Made by a program: the position numbers and the translations under genes | Assembly (NCBI RefSeq): GCF_037975245.1 | Contig: NC_092580.1 | Coordinates: 24,199,001-24,259,000 of the forward strand | Reading direction: 5' to 3' | Source: Apostichopus japonicus | Taxonomy: Eukaryota; Echinodermata; Holothuroidea; Aspidochirotida; Stichopodidae | DNA length: 60,000 nt | The notes under the pieces: generated by a model | Told to the model about the DNA's origin: nothing | Seen by the model: the letters and a program-made list of their open reading frames with translations, nothing else | The model's database searches: none | Shown here: positions 58,791-60,000 of the stretch, in pieces | Numbering within the stretch: position 1 is the stretch's first letter | Layout: each line of letters opens with the position of its first letter

Positions 58791-60000
58791 CTGAAAAGAG
58801 AATGAGAAAACGTTCATTAATCACTATGGAGCAGATCTATAGGCGCCTAGTTAGATAACAGGAAAATACTGAATCTATGGAATCTATACTGCCAATCTGG
58901 TCACTGAAATTGCTCATAGTGATGATGTCGGTTCAATCTTGATAGAATTAAATACTACGAGCTGATACAGTGAAAATGGATGAAATAAACTTTCAGGATA
59001 ATTTACAATAATCTCATACTAAGTTGCTTTCAATTTTCAGAACTTTGATCAAATTGGCTGATAATTCAATGTGGGGCAAGTTTTTGTGAAACCTTTTTTC
59101 TCATATTAAATATGGATAAATTCTCCAACATAAAATCAATTTTACAAATACAGATCATTTAGGCAGAGATATTTTGATTTCAAAATTTCGAATTATACAA
59201 CTACTACCAAGCTTGCAGCTGGATAAAGCAAACTGCTGAAATGTAGTCTAAGCAGGTTCCCTTGAGGTAATCAGTAGTGATCCTCAATTTAAGTCTGCTC
59301 AAAGTTGCCACATATTTAAAAAAAAGTACAGTACCTTCATAGTTTTGACCTTCCAAATTACTACCAGACATTAATGAGTGTTAAATTTGAAGAGATAGAA
59401 AATGCATTAAGAGTAGTGGCAGTAAACATACAGTAGCTTCTAGATATTAAAAAAAATTAGGGATAAAATTTCACATTCCAGCATCTTTGTGGGCAATACT
59501 TTTGACCTCAATTAATTATTTACCATTAACCAAGGCTTTTGTGTGACTTAACAATTGAGGAAGGAATAGTTTCAGTTTTTTTATGTGTCCCTAAACTAAA
59601 AGCTGATGGAAAATTTATGGCAATTCCACATAGTTTTAAGAAACCATCAAAACCTTTCTAACAGATGGTTAAACATTAAACAACAAAACCTTTAACTTTT
59701 ACCCAGAGCAAAAATGAATTTGCTCCTTATTTGTTCAAAATGGAAATGTTTAAAATTATGGTTGATGAGCAAATCCTTTCGCAGCATCTGTCAGGGATCT
59801 CAATAGACGTCCCTTGTAAAATATCAATTGGACTCGTGAACAAAAATCAGCCCACAATCTTGCACTAATTGGTTATGAGGGCCATCAAGGCCTTAGACTT
59901 GGGAACCCTGCCTTGCCACACAATGCTCAATCTATTGTTAAGTACAGTAAGATTTTGGTTCCCTCTGACCCATTGTTCAAACAAATATTTCAAATATTTC
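58791..60000. other. p38 intron, 5' part of the gene beyond the window
   Basis: I looked for the preceding exon (glycine loop, VAVKK, RTYREL) and did not see it in this 1.2 kb, so the N-lobe exons should lie past 60000. Confidence 0.55.

Overview
The window looks like metazoan nuclear DNA. It is AT-rich, with small exons of about 70-250 nt separated by introns of 0.5-7 kb, GT-AG (once GC-AG) splice sites, microsatellites, tandem repeats and dispersed repeats. Almost all open frames of 60-150 codons here are chance frames in intron DNA; the real genes only emerge when short exons are joined by splice site, phase and protein similarity. The source is probably a marine invertebrate, possibly an echinoderm, but the sequence does not settle this.

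Layout. (1) 601-923 (+): last coding exon of a Q/T/V-rich transcription-factor-like protein. Nuclear respiratory factor 1 (NRF1) is the best guess, from the C-terminal style and from the neighbour gene. (2) 4455-39193 (-): an apparently complete S-adenosylhomocysteine-hydrolase-like gene (AHCYL1/IRBIT family). Twelve shared coding exons join in phase to exactly 1458 nt (485 residues plus stop). In front lie two alternative phase-compatible N-termini: 28 codons at 36333-36416, or 9 + 32 codons at 39167-39193 and 38734-38829. The predicted proteins are 513 and 526 residues. (3) 49229-58790 (-): six internal exons of a p38 MAP kinase, covering human p38-alpha residues 83 to about 339 without a gap up to the TGY loop. 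The 5' exons lie beyond the window and the last exon was not located. (4) 53389-55376 (-): a broken copy of a multi-exon cysteine-rich invertebrate protein family, nested in a p38 intron.

The most striking features are these: a 78-bp tandem array that has copied the end of a p38 exon together with its 5' splice site six times; a GC-AG intron in the AHCYL gene; a two-codon terminal AHCYL exon competing with an in-frame stop that straddles the splice donor; two unrelated AHCYL N-termini; possible conserved NRF1-AHCYL linkage; and a 104-bp near-palindrome that is also the tail of a dispersed repeat. I found no operon, CRISPR array, rRNA or convincing tRNA. The two main genes belong to signalling: IRBIT proteins act on IP3 receptors and ion transporters, and p38 is a stress kinase. 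Nothing in the sequence shows that they act together.
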